Assembly: GCA_006226755.1 (NCBI GenBank)
Contig: SBGE01000131.1
Span: 1 to 39,113, forward strand
Source of the DNA: Deltaproteobacteria bacterium
GTDB taxonomy: Bacteria > Bdellovibrionota > Bacteriovoracia > Bacteriovoracales > Bacteriovoracaceae
Reading direction: 5' to 3'
Length of the DNA: 39,113 nt
Below are positions 24,635-33,487 of this stretch, one piece after another. Numbering within the stretch: the stretch's first letter is position 1; every line of letters begins with the position of its first letter. The notes beneath the pieces were generated by a model. It was not told the origin of the DNA. It ran no database searches and worked only from the letters and a program-made list of their open reading frames with translations. The translations under genes were made by a program, and so were the position numbers.

Positions 24635-24675
24635 AATCCACCTCCAAACGGGATTTTGCTCATTTATCTTTATTC

Positions 24676-24719
24676 ACTAAAATAAACTCTGCGTGCTTAA
24701 AAAGCAATTCCCGCAGAGT
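24676..24719 (-). terminator. terminator or attenuator upstream of infC
   Basis: ACTCTGCG (24686-24693) pairs with CGCAGAGT (24712-24719), with TGCTT/AAGCA able to pair inside. On the minus strand TTTATTTTAG follows. It lies between the stop of the 24725 gene and infC, so it either ends the upstream unit or attenuates read-through into infC. Confidence 0.65.
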
Positions 24720-24724
24720 CCACA

Positions 24725-25177
24725 TCATTTTTTTTCATAAAAAAGGCGAACTCTCGCCTTTTGACACAGTGATCCTTCATTCAAAACTACGGCCCAAGTC
24801 GGAGCAAATTGAAGCTCCAGTTCACGTGCTTCCATTTGAATCTTCTTGGCATGGGCCTCGAGCTGATCATAAGTTTCAAACTCAAATTCATCACTATCCC
24901 AGCAGTCTCCAGCATCGAGATCCATAATTTTAAATAATTCATTTTGAGGTACGTACCCCACAACTTTTTTTGAAAACCAGAATGGTGTTTTCACAAACTG
25001 TTCATCTTCAATCGATTTGAAAAAATATAATAAGATTTCATCATCTACGACTTTTATTCCAGGGATATTTGATGAGTTCTGCTTCCATTCATTGAGAACA
25101 GAGGCCAGATTCTCTCCCCAAAAATGGGTCAGACATAAAAGTCGAACATTGGAAAAGCTTGAAAGTGCTAAGCTCAC
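24725..25177 (-). CDS. unrecognised 150-residue soluble protein
   Basis: The product is acidic, with aromatic patches (FFKSIEDEQFVKTPFWF) and an acidic helical stretch around residue 90-115. No signal peptide, membrane helix or known motif is seen. The start is a GTG preceded by AAGGTGA, overlapping the stop of the cation transporter gene by four bases, so the two are translationally coupled. It is the last gene of the guaC-like/plsB-like/CDF unit and ends at the hairpin 24686-24719. Confidence 0.6.
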   Translation of the reverse strand: MSLALSSFSNVRLLCLTHFWGENLASVLNEWKQNSSNIPGIKVVDDEILLYFFKSIEDEQFVKTPFWFSKKVVGYVPQNELFKIMDLDAGDCWDSDEFEFETYDQLEAHAKKIQMEARELELQFAPTWAVVLNEGSLCQKARVRLFYEKK

Positions 25178-26085
25178 AAATCACCTTTTTTATGATCATG
25201 ATCAAAAGGTTCAATATGAACAGTGACATCGAGATGGTGGGCTTGATCTTTTAAAATCTCTCTCACTTGAGATTCAGCTGTTTTACCAATTCGATGAGCT
25301 TCCTTGAGAGAAAGATCAGGGTCTAAGTGCAAATGAAAATCAACTTGCATGTAACTCATATTCCCACGTGCTCTGAAATTATGCATATCAACGACACTAG
25401 GAATGTCTTCCACTCTTTTAAGTAAGGCCTTATTGATTCTTGGGGATGTATCCACCAAATCAGGAAGGTTTGACTTTAAAATTTTAATAGCAAGGTAAAT
25501 AAGATAGATGCTGACAATTCCACCAACAACAAGATCAATCCAAAAGATGCCAAAGGCAGCTGCTATGATCGATGCAAGGACCGCAAAACTGACGATGAAA
25601 TCCCCAAATGTATGATCAGCATCTGCGATCAAAATATTTGAATTGAGTTCAACTCCCTTTTTTTTCTCATACCATGAAACAAAAAATGAAAGTGACATGG
25701 AAAACAGAATAGAGATAACTGGAACGATATGAAAACTTCGTTCAACACTGCCTTTTTGAGCGATATTGAAAGTTTCTAGTCCGATTTGAAAGGCCGAGAA
25801 GACCAAAAGGCCTCCAATCACCAAACTTCCGATTGTTTCAAATTTATGGTGGCCAAATGGATGTTCTTCATCAGGAGGCTGACTAGCAAAATAGATGGAT
25901 ATCAAGGCCAAAACATTTGAAGAACCATCAAAAAGAGATTCTAAGCCACTGGATGTAAGAGAGATAAAATGGAAAGTATGACCCGCAACAATCTTCACAC
26001 CAGCCGACATCAAGTTCAGAACAAGAGTGATGATAAGAACTTTTCTAACAGCACTTTCTCTTTGAGTGAGGCTATCCTGACTCAA
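25174..26085 (-). CDS. cation diffusion facilitator (CDF) metal exporter
   Basis: The 303-residue protein has six hydrophobic segments and a cytoplasmic C-terminal domain (about 210-303). Family motifs include HPFGHHKFE (75-83) and the transmembrane metal site, E49-x3-D53 in helix II and H158-x3-D162 in helix V. Zinc exporters mostly have HxxxD and FieF-type members DxxxD in helix II; Glu here is unusual, so the substrate (Zn, Fe or Mn) cannot be called. The start is a TTG overlapping the acyltransferase stop (TTGA), with little Shine-Dalgarno signal, so translation is coupled. Confidence 0.9.
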   Translation of the reverse strand: MSQDSLTQRESAVRKVLIITLVLNLMSAGVKIVAGHTFHFISLTSSGLESLFDGSSNVLALISIYFASQPPDEEHPFGHHKFETIGSLVIGGLLVFSAFQIGLETFNIAQKGSVERSFHIVPVISILFSMSLSFFVSWYEKKKGVELNSNILIADADHTFGDFIVSFAVLASIIAAAFGIFWIDLVVGGIVSIYLIYLAIKILKSNLPDLVDTSPRINKALLKRVEDIPSVVDMHNFRARGNMSYMQVDFHLHLDPDLSLKEAHRIGKTAESQVREILKDQAHHLDVTVHIEPFDHDHKKGDL

Positions 26086-27866
26086 TTCGGAACTCTCAGG
26101 TTAAAGGAAAGGGATTGTATCAATTGATTCTCAATTTCTTTCAAGGCCTTATTGAACTTATCAATATCAGCGACTTTCCAGTAGCCATTATCAAGGTCTA
26201 AAAATCCATCTTGAGAAAAGTATTTAAAACTGGATTTGACCAACGTCAGGTTATAACTCTCCTGATATTTGATCACACGCCCGAGTGCGCGTTGCTGGTC
26301 AAAAATTTCTTTGTACTTTTTATTGTAATGATCGACTTTAAATGGATCTTCTCCCGACTCTCCGGCCAAAAATTTGATCGTTAAAGCTGATACATAATAA
26401 GATTCATTGATATAGTTCATCGCCCTGGCAAAAACTCCAAGCTTGCTGGCAATGGCATAAAGTTCTTTATGAGAAAGTTCAAGACACTCTTCCAGCATCT
26501 TGATTTCTTTTCCTACAAGATCAGAAATAATCTGAAGAGTCTTGGCCATAAATTCACGAGTGGCCGGAAGATAGAATTCATGCTTCATCATGTTTCTTTG
26601 TCTGAGGAAAAAACGTCTCAAATCACCAACATCTTCAATTTCTCCACAGAATAATGCGATCCATGCCGCATTAATTCCCCATGGAAGCAAGAAATGGTGA
26701 AGAATGGTGTTCTTAAAATAGAGAAGCTCAGCTCTCGCCTCTTCCTTGATGGAATAGAAGACGTGTTCGTGCTCCCCACCACCTATAACATCAATTTTTT
26801 TGTTGCCGATCATGATGTCCATGGCCCTTTCGAGCGAAGATTCAAATTCAGCTTTATTGAGAGAGTTGGTATGTGGCACATCAAATTTTCGACAAAAGTC
26901 CATGATGGCGCAGGCCTTACCTTTGATTTCTTCCCACTTCAAAGCACCTTGTGGTTCATCGAGAAGAACCATTGCTAATAGTGACGAAGGTGTTACCACC
27001 ATGTTGGCACCAACTGATCTAAAACATTTAAATGCTAAATCCTGAGTCAGTTTTTTTTGTTTGTCTTTATCTTCAGTCCAATGCCCCTCAACAGGTTGTC
27101 CCAAGTTGATGTGAACAGAACCAAATTGCTGGGCGAAAAGGCCAAGAAGTCCAAACAACTGTCCAGTGCTTTCTTTTTTCTTTTTTCCACCTTTGGCTTC
27201 TCGGGCCAATGATTTCTGCTCAGGCACATACTCGTGATTGATGGAGACTGGAACAAACATCAAAGGTGCTTTTTTATCTTCAGGTAAGTCCGCATGGGCC
27301 TCAAGAAGCATCGAATACAAACCGTATCTTGGAGGTAAAAGCTTTCCTGTCCGCGATCGACCTCCTTCGAAGAAGAACTCAATCGGCTTTTTTTCGTGGA
27401 GAAGATATTTGAGATAAGCTTCCAAAGTCAGCTTATAACCAATGTCATTGTGAAAGCTTCGACGAATGAAAAAACATCCGGATTTTCTAAACAATGGTCC
27501 AATGGGAAAAATATTGAGGTTGTTTCCACCGGCAACATAGAGTGGAAATCGATAATTTTTGAAAACCATGTAATTGATGGCCAGATAATCAGCATGTGAT
27601 TGATGGTTTGGCACCAATACAACTTGATTTTCAGCAACCAATGTCTTGAAATCAACTCCATTTTCGTTGAAGTTGATTCCGTCATAAAGTTTTGGAAGTG
27701 TTGTATCCAGAAATTTTTCAAATGTACGAATATAGCTCTCACTGAATTCAGCCCGAATCTCATCGAGGTTCTTGAGAACTTTTTCTTTTGTAATTTTTCC
27801 TTCGGCGATTCTGTCTTTAATTTTGTAATAAGACAGAACCACTTCTTCCATAACTTTGGGTCTCAT
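26082..27866 (-). CDS. glycerol-3-phosphate acyltransferase, PlsB-like
   Basis: The PlsC/PlsB acyltransferase blocks are all present: NH88QSHAD93 (HxxxxD), CFFIRR (131-136), FFEGGRSRTGK (165-175) and FVPVSI further on. The long regions on both sides resemble PlsB and mitochondrial GPAT, which attach the first acyl chain to glycerol-3-phosphate at the inner membrane. At 594 residues it is shorter than E. coli PlsB (807). It starts 2 bases after the guaC-like stop and overlaps the CDF start. The substrate (glycerol-3-phosphate versus dihydroxyacetone phosphate) is inferred from the family. Confidence 0.85.
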   Translation of the reverse strand: MRPKVMEEVVLSYYKIKDRIAEGKITKEKVLKNLDEIRAEFSESYIRTFEKFLDTTLPKLYDGINFNENGVDFKTLVAENQVVLVPNHQSHADYLAINYMVFKNYRFPLYVAGGNNLNIFPIGPLFRKSGCFFIRRSFHNDIGYKLTLEAYLKYLLHEKKPIEFFFEGGRSRTGKLLPPRYGLYSMLLEAHADLPEDKKAPLMFVPVSINHEYVPEQKSLAREAKGGKKKKESTGQLFGLLGLFAQQFGSVHINLGQPVEGHWTEDKDKQKKLTQDLAFKCFRSVGANMVVTPSSLLAMVLLDEPQGALKWEEIKGKACAIMDFCRKFDVPHTNSLNKAEFESSLERAMDIMIGNKKIDVIGGGEHEHVFYSIKEEARAELLYFKNTILHHFLLPWGINAAWIALFCGEIEDVGDLRRFFLRQRNMMKHEFYLPATREFMAKTLQIISDLVGKEIKMLEECLELSHKELYAIASKLGVFARAMNYINESYYVSALTIKFLAGESGEDPFKVDHYNKKYKEIFDQQRALGRVIKYQESYNLTLVKSSFKYFSQDGFLDLDNGYWKVADIDKFNKALKEIENQLIQSLSFNLRVPN

Positions 27867-27868
27867 TA

Positions 27869-28933
27869 TCAGTGACGTACTCCGTGAGGTTTACTTTCGG
27901 CCATACCAGAGGCACTCATTTCCATAAAAAGTGATGCTTCCATCATAGCAGAAATATTATCTACGCCCATATAAGTCATACCAGAGCGAATCCCCCCAGT
28001 AAGTTCATCGATCACTATTTCAACAGGTCCTTTACAAGGGATTAAAGTAGACTCACCTTCAGCTGCCATACCTTTTGGAAGCTCTCCTCTCCAGGAAACT
28101 TGTGCCGCCTTAGAGGCCATCCCTCTATACTGTTTCATTCCACTTTTGACTTCACCCGGAGTTTCAAGAGTTCCTGAAACAAGGGATCCGACCATACAAG
28201 AGCTGGCACCTGCAGCAAAGGCCTTAACCATGTCGCCAGATGTTTTAAGACCACCATCTGCGATCACAGGAATATTTGATTTCATGGCCTCTTGAACACA
28301 CATAGCAACAGCTGTGAGTTGTGGAACTCCATGTCCGGTAATGATTCTTGTTGTACACATAGAACCAGGACCGATACCAACTTTCACTGCATCTGCACCA
28401 AGGTCAATCATTCTTCTAACACCATCTGGAGTCGCGACATTCCCTGCGATCACATCAATTTGAGGGAAAGCTTTTTTCACAAACTCAAGAGTTTCAAGCA
28501 TCATCACACTGTCACCGTGAGCAATATCCAAAGTGATGATTTGAACACCTGCTTCGGCCAAAGCTTTGGCCCTTTCGATTCCAGCTTCCTTCACTCCAAT
28601 ACTGGCAGCGACGACATTTGGAAGATTGTTTTCTTTTAGAAATTTTTGAATGTATTTAACGTCTTCAACTTGTTCTTCAGTCGACATGAAACGGTGAAGA
28701 ATACCAAGTCCACCAAGTTTGGCCATGGCACAGGCCATTTCTTTACCAGTAATGGTGTCCATATTGGCAGTCACAATTGGAATTTCAATTTCGTAGTTTT
28801 TAGTGACTTTGGTTTTGAGGTTAGGGTGACGTCTTGAAGAAATTTCCGAATGTCTCGGAACCAGAAGTACGTCATCAAATGTCAAACCTTTACCTCTCTC
28901 CAGAATTCCAGAGGCCTTGAACATCAAGCTCAC
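27869..28933 (-). CDS. guaC: GMP reductase-like protein of the IMPDH/GMPR family, no CBS domains
   Basis: The 354-residue TIM-barrel enzyme has the catalytic cysteine C193 in [15 protein letters not shown]. Features favouring GMP reductase are ANMDT (57-61), PQLTAV after the catalytic loop, no CBS pair, and a flap without the IMPDH Arg-Tyr ([17 protein letters not shown] instead). GMP reductase turns GMP into IMP with NADPH and ammonia release. A CBS-less IMP dehydrogenase is the alternative. The GTG start has AAGGAG seven bases upstream; the ATG three codons later is less well placed. First gene of the leftward unit with plsB-like, CDF and the 150-residue protein. Confidence 0.75.
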   Translation of the reverse strand: MSLMFKASGILERGKGLTFDDVLLVPRHSEISSRRHPNLKTKVTKNYEIEIPIVTANMDTITGKEMACAMAKLGGLGILHRFMSTEEQVEDVKYIQKFLKENNLPNVVAASIGVKEAGIERAKALAEAGVQIITLDIAHGDSVMMLETLEFVKKAFPQIDVIAGNVATPDGVRRMIDLGADAVKVGIGPGSMCTTRIITGHGVPQLTAVAMCVQEAMKSNIPVIADGGLKTSGDMVKAFAAGASSCMVGSLVSGTLETPGEVKSGMKQYRGMASKAAQVSWRGELPKGMAAEGESTLIPCKGPVEIVIDELTGGIRSGMTYMGVDNISAMMEASLFMEMSASGMAESKPHGVRH

Positions 28934-29017
28934 AATATCTCTCCTTGGTGCGTTTTTCGAACAGTAAACCTTATCCCTACGACCCCTCTATGACAAGGGA
29001 TGACAGGGCTCGTCAGG

Positions 29018-30601
29018 TTAAATCGCCATCAGTGAAAGGTGGATATTTTGACAATGACTACGAATTTTTCGCAGAGCAACCAAAATATCATTAAATTCCT
29101 GCAGCATTTCTGTATCGAATCCGCAGCCCTTTAGTTTTTCTGAAAAATCAATCCTGACTTCTTCCGCCTGACTTCGAATACTATAGGACTTTTGAAGAAG
29201 ATCCACTGTTGGCTTGCTCAGACTACCTCGTAAAGAACTGGTGACTTCAAAATAGAAATCCTCAACAGTATCAAAGAATTTAAAGAAATCTTTTTTCACG
29301 CATTCCTGAACAGGTTGATTGATATTGGTATGGTAAGTAGCGACTTTATCGAGATAGTCCCCGATTTTTTCAAGTTCAAAGGCGACTCTCATCATCGTAA
29401 GTACAGATTTTGCTTGCGATTTTGACAGAGGATTAGTGATGACCTCTCCCAAATACGAGATAATTTCATTTCTAATATTATCTGTAACTCTTTCGTAGGC
29501 TTTGATTTTTTGTAAGGTTTTGGCATTTACTTCATCTGACTCAATGTACTTTCTGGTCAACTTGAACATTCGATCCAAAATCTCTTTAAATTTTTCAATT
29601 TGAATGAAAGTTTGGGCCAGGGCCACCGATGGGATCAAGTCTTTACTTTTACCAAGTACTCTTAATTCATAATTTTCGTTGACCGGTTCATCGGGAACAA
29701 TTTTCTTCACGATAACTTTCAGTGGTTCTTGAAACAACACAACCAACAAAAGAGGACCCATATTCGCTAAAGCATGAGTCATTGGAAGATTCCACCAACT
29801 CATGCTGGTATTTCCAATTACAATGGCCAAAACCAAAAGTAACGCCAGCCCTGTCAGATTGAAAATCAAATGAAAGATCACAACTCGCTTTGAGAATACA
29901 TTGGCCTCTCTTGCTCTTCTCCTCGAAATGATTGAACTTCCAATATTTGCCCCTGCTACCCATAAAAGAGTTAAAGGTGTTCCATGTGAAATAAGTGCAA
30001 GTGCTGGAGCGAGTGCAACAAAAGAAGATCTCACCAGCATTGAAAACAAAAGGGCGAACAGAAATGTGCCGGTATTCCAAAGGAATCCAAGTTCTGTAGG
30101 AAAAGAGGCTATGATGAAATCACTTACTGACAACATCAACTGGAGTCCCATCCCAATCAAGCCAAACCCACTTAAGATTCGGCCTGTTCGCGGTAGGTTT
30201 CCTTTAGAGAAAATCAAAGGTGGAAAAATTCCCAGCGGAATAAGAACCACCAAATACTTTGGATCTAGATAATACAGTACAAAAACTAATGGAATGGTGG
30301 CGAGGTTGGCTCCAGATATCAGCCATATTCCTCGAGAAAGTCTGACCAATCCAGCGTTTGCCAGTTCAAAAATCATGCCTGCTGTAATGCCTTTTGACTG
30401 AACAACTTGGCCGACAAGAAATCCTGCAAAAATATTTTTAAACTTTGAATTTGATGCTTTTGAAATGAGTTCTTTAACGTAGGCCCCAAACACATGCTGA
30501 AGACCTTGAGAGAGAAAACGTATTCCCCAAAAAAAGATGGCAAAGCCGGTTGCGAATGTCATGAGGGGGTTGAGTCTGATCAGATCAACTAAGTCATTCA
30601 C
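29018..30601 (-). CDS. Na/Pi-cotransporter-like membrane protein with PhoU-like domain
   Basis: The 527-residue protein has about eight hydrophobic segments (residues 12-310) in the two-repeat NptA/PNaS layout and a helical PhoU-like cytoplasmic domain (about 345-520). The family's QSSS substrate motifs are altered: QSKG at 68-71 in the first repeat and RSSF at 191-194 in the second. Phosphate transport is therefore uncertain. Its start lies inside the last codons of the small upstream membrane gene (8-base overlap). Other members of the family act with PhoU-type regulators of phosphate uptake. Confidence 0.8.
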   Translation of the reverse strand: MNDLVDLIRLNPLMTFATGFAIFFWGIRFLSQGLQHVFGAYVKELISKASNSKFKNIFAGFLVGQVVQSKGITAGMIFELANAGLVRLSRGIWLISGANLATIPLVFVLYYLDPKYLVVLIPLGIFPPLIFSKGNLPRTGRILSGFGLIGMGLQLMLSVSDFIIASFPTELGFLWNTGTFLFALLFSMLVRSSFVALAPALALISHGTPLTLLWVAGANIGSSIISRRRAREANVFSKRVVIFHLIFNLTGLALLLVLAIVIGNTSMSWWNLPMTHALANMGPLLLVVLFQEPLKVIVKKIVPDEPVNENYELRVLGKSKDLIPSVALAQTFIQIEKFKEILDRMFKLTRKYIESDEVNAKTLQKIKAYERVTDNIRNEIISYLGEVITNPLSKSQAKSVLTMMRVAFELEKIGDYLDKVATYHTNINQPVQECVKKDFFKFFDTVEDFYFEVTSSLRGSLSKPTVDLLQKSYSIRSQAEEVRIDFSEKLKGCGFDTEMLQEFNDILVALRKIRSHCQNIHLSLMAI

Positions 30602-30917
30602 CTGTCATTCTCGCAAAATAAATCGGGATGATGATATAGAGGATCGTATCTCTAATCAAATAGAACATGAAAAAATAGAAAAAGGCCTTCGGTCCCATGT
30701 TGAAAACTTTTTCAAGTCCGTGGACCTGAACTTTCTTTGACATGGCAATCATGAAACGTGTCTTGCCAAAATGCTTGAAGAAAAAAGAGATCGCCCCATC
30801 AACTCTTTTATCGAGAGCTAAGAAAGGTTTTTTCAAGAACTGCAAAAGTGGACTGAATCTTGATTCAGGCTTGTCTTGAAGTTGAGTTTCTTCGGCGGTT
30901 TTTGACACAGATCGCAT
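30594..30917 (-). CDS. small membrane protein, probable partner of the Na/Pi-like protein
   Basis: The 107-residue protein has a polar N-terminus, a basic region (about 55-65) and one or two hydrophobic segments near the end (FFYFFMFYLI and TILYIIIPIYFA, about 78-103). No family is recognised. It overlaps the next gene by 8 bases, which argues that the two are made together. No clear Shine-Dalgarno site precedes the ATG, so the start is uncertain. The region upstream is shared with the divergent heme operon. Confidence 0.55.
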   Translation of the reverse strand: MRSVSKTAEETQLQDKPESRFSPLLQFLKKPFLALDKRVDGAISFFFKHFGKTRFMIAMSKKVQVHGLEKVFNMGPKAFFYFFMFYLIRDTILYIIIPIYFARMTGE

Positions 30918-31074
30918 GGGAAGTTTTTTATCAGATTCAAAAGAGTTAGTCCATAAACCTTCCTACACCCACGTGTCTACAAAACCATGACATAACTCGA
31001 TGCAGCTCTACATTACTATGACACTTAATTCTTTGAATTTTGGCATATTAGACAAGTCTTAAGGGGAACAATTC

Positions 31075-31989
31075 ATGCTCAGAGGGCTCAAAGTCATTAA
31101 CCTCTCGCCGAATGGCGATCTCCACTCAAATCCGAGTGGTGAAGTGTTTTACCTTAAAACCTGTCAAAGACAACTAATTGTTGGTTTTAATACCACTCCT
31201 CATCGCTACCCCATATGTTCAAGTCACCAACTTTTCGAAGGCCAAAAGGCCTATATGTTTCTTTTAGAAACAATTTGTGGCCTTAAAAGTCGCATGTTGG
31301 GAGAAAGTGAGATTGTTGCCCAATTCAAAGATGCCTTCACCTCTTATTTGGCCCGTGAAGACAAAAACCCTTATGTCATTCAAGTCTTTGAAAAACTTTT
31401 TAAGGATGCCAAAGAGATCAGAACCAAATATCTGGCGAAGATTGGACAGCTTAGCTACGCTGGTCTTACTAAAAAGTTCTTACTCGATGAGTCCAAGGAT
31501 CGTGAAGTTCTGATCTACGGAAGTGGTCAATTGGCCTATGACCTTTGTAAGGTTTTGAATCGAAAATTCAAAATCACACTGTGTGCCAGAAATAATGAAA
31601 AAGTCCAAAGTTTAAGCGATACATTCGGTTTGCAGATCCTCGCGTGGGACAAGAAAGATGAAGGAGTCAACCACCCTTTCATCGTCAATACTATCGGAGC
31701 AGAAAAGACAATTCTCTTTGACAAGGATTTCCTTAATTCCTGGAGTCAAATCAACGTCACAAGACGTTTTATTGATCTAGGAAGCCCATCCGTGTTAGAA
31801 GTTCAGAAGAAGCAGGACACTCAAATAATACTCCTTGAAAACCTTCTCAGCATTGCTGAAAAGCTTTCACAAGAAAAGGAAGAAAAAGTGTCTCAAGCAG
31901 CTCTTGCGATTGAAGAAAAAACCGTTCATCGCTTTAGCTCATTCAATCTGAATTTTCCATTTGGATGGGAGGAACTCAGTTTTGCCTAA
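31075..31989 (+). CDS. hemA: glutamyl-tRNA reductase, short form
   Basis: The enzyme makes glutamate-1-semialdehyde, the first committed step of the C5 heme pathway, from glutamyl-tRNA and NADPH. The catalytic Cys30 is in YLKTCQRQ (usual S/T-CNR), and SRMLGESEIVAQFK matches the conserved LGExQIxxQxK block. A Rossmann-like part follows (REVLIYGSGQLAYDL). At 304 residues it is about 100 shorter than typical (over 400), with a reduced spinal/dimerisation helix at the end. AAGGGG lies 9 bases before the ATG. Its end overlaps hemC. First gene of the operon; I could not assign a firm promoter in 30918-31074. Confidence 0.87.
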   Translation: MLRGLKVINLSPNGDLHSNPSGEVFYLKTCQRQLIVGFNTTPHRYPICSSHQLFEGQKAYMFLLETICGLKSRMLGESEIVAQFKDAFTSYLAREDKNPYVIQVFEKLFKDAKEIRTKYLAKIGQLSYAGLTKKFLLDESKDREVLIYGSGQLAYDLCKVLNRKFKITLCARNNEKVQSLSDTFGLQILAWDKKDEGVNHPFIVNTIGAEKTILFDKDFLNSWSQINVTRRFIDLGSPSVLEVQKKQDTQIILLENLLSIAEKLSQEKEEKVSQAALAIEEKTVHRFSSFNLNFPFGWEELSFA

Positions 31990-33487
31990 TAAATATGTAA
32001 TCGGAACACGCGGCAGCCTTTTGGCGCTCACTCAGTGTACTCAAATCAAAAATAAACTCGAAGAACTTACCGGAGATCAGTTTGAACTCAAAATTATAAA
32101 AACTGAAGGTGATGAGAATACTGAAAAGCCCCTATGGCAACTTGATGGAAAAGATTTCTTCACCAAAGAGTTGGATGCTGCACTTTTAAAAGGTGAAGTT
32201 GACCTTGTTGTTCATTCTTACAAAGATCTAGGAAGCGAAAGACCTGAAGGAATTCTTTTAGCTGCGATTACTGAAAGATTTCATGCTGAAGATATTCTTT
32301 TATTTCCAAAGAATCTTCCTGAACAAAAAAAGCGATCAATTATTGTGGGAACTTCATCTCCAAGAAGAATGGTAAATCTCAAAAGATACCTCCCTTCGAT
32401 CTTTCCTTTTAATCCAGAAGTTTCGACAGAAAACCTTCGAGGAAACGTCAATACACGAATAGAAAAGTTACGAGCAGGAAATTTTGATGCCATTTGCCTG
32501 GCCTTAGCTGGCATAGAAAGACTGGCCCAATCAGAAGACTCTCTCAAACAACTTGAGAAACTTCTCGATGGTCTTGATTTTATGGTTCTTCCATCCACCC
32601 TTCTTCCTTCTGCTGCCTCACAAGGAGCCTTGGGTATTGAATGTCTTGAGACCAGAAAAGATCTGATTCCAAAACTTCAGACTGTTCACCATGAAATGAC
32701 CGCAAAAGAAATGAAAAGCGAAAGAGCGGCTTTTCAAAGCTATGGTGGTGGTTGCCATCTTGCTGTTGGTATCCAGGCCAATTTGTCTGATGGGAAGATC
32801 ATCCGTGTGGAAAAAGGTGAAGTCGATGGTGAAGTTGTAGACAAAGTCATTATTGAAGGATGTGAGTTAAAAGTTGAAAGACCAATCTTTATAGGAATGA
32901 ATGCTCAAGAAGTTGATGAAAATGACTCTTACGACAAGTTAGTCCTAAAAGAATCATTTCAGGCCGAAGAAGAACTTGATCAAAAAACCAAACTCTTTGT
33001 CAGTTCAAGACATTGTCTTGAGACTTTGCCTAAATACAAAGATCATCCTCTTTTTTGCAGCGGAACATCCACAATGAAAAAACTCGCCAAGGCAGGTTAC
33101 CTAGTCCATGGTTGCGCTGATTTTCGAGGTGTAAACAGTATCAACGAAATCTCTCGTTCCAAAGCAGTCCAGCTGATGTTGGGTGGAGATTTTCCATGGA
33201 AAGTATTGTCCAACGAAGAATCGAAAAGCGAATTGGGAGATACCATCGCTTGTTATAGAAGAAAAATAGCCGAAGTCGATTCGGGATACGAAGAAGAACT
33301 TCAAAAGATCAATTCGTTTTTCTGGACCAGTTTTCCGCAATACAAAATCTTTGCTGAGAAGTATCCATTTTTAAAAGAAAAGAAACATTACTGTGGACTC
33401 GGAAAAACTTATCGCGCCTTTCAAAAAGCCGGTATCCAGGTTTCTCCAGTCCCATCTATAAAAGAATTCAAAGAGGCCTCAAAATGA
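31982..33487 (+). CDS. hemC: porphobilinogen deaminase fused to a uroporphyrinogen-III synthase-like domain
   Basis: Residues 1 to about 305 are HemC: IGTRGSLLALTQ, HSYKD (D82 catalytic), GTSSPRR, NLRGNVNTRIEKL and the dipyrromethane cofactor Cys258 in YGGGCHLAVG. Residues about 338-501 look like a compact HemD. LFVSSRHCLETL and CSGTSTMKKLAKAGY match its first strand/loop pattern, and SFFWTSFPQYKIFA with GLGKTYRAFQKAGIQV its second. HemD then closes the chain made by HemC into uroporphyrinogen III in one protein. Stand-alone HemD is about 240-260 residues, so the domain is short. The TTG at 31982 is chosen because GGGAGG ends nine bases before it; a TTG at 31961 lacks this. Its stop overlaps the hemL ATG. 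Confidence 0.88.
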   Translation: MPNKYVIGTRGSLLALTQCTQIKNKLEELTGDQFELKIIKTEGDENTEKPLWQLDGKDFFTKELDAALLKGEVDLVVHSYKDLGSERPEGILLAAITERFHAEDILLFPKNLPEQKKRSIIVGTSSPRRMVNLKRYLPSIFPFNPEVSTENLRGNVNTRIEKLRAGNFDAICLALAGIERLAQSEDSLKQLEKLLDGLDFMVLPSTLLPSAASQGALGIECLETRKDLIPKLQTVHHEMTAKEMKSERAAFQSYGGGCHLAVGIQANLSDGKIIRVEKGEVDGEVVDKVIIEGCELKVERPIFIGMNAQEVDENDSYDKLVLKESFQAEEELDQKTKLFVSSRHCLETLPKYKDHPLFCSGTSTMKKLAKAGYLVHGCADFRGVNSINEISRSKAVQLMLGGDFPWKVLSNEESKSELGDTIACYRRKIAEVDSGYEEELQKINSFFWTSFPQYKIFAEKYPFLKEKKHYCGLGKTYRAFQKAGIQVSPVPSIKEFKEASK

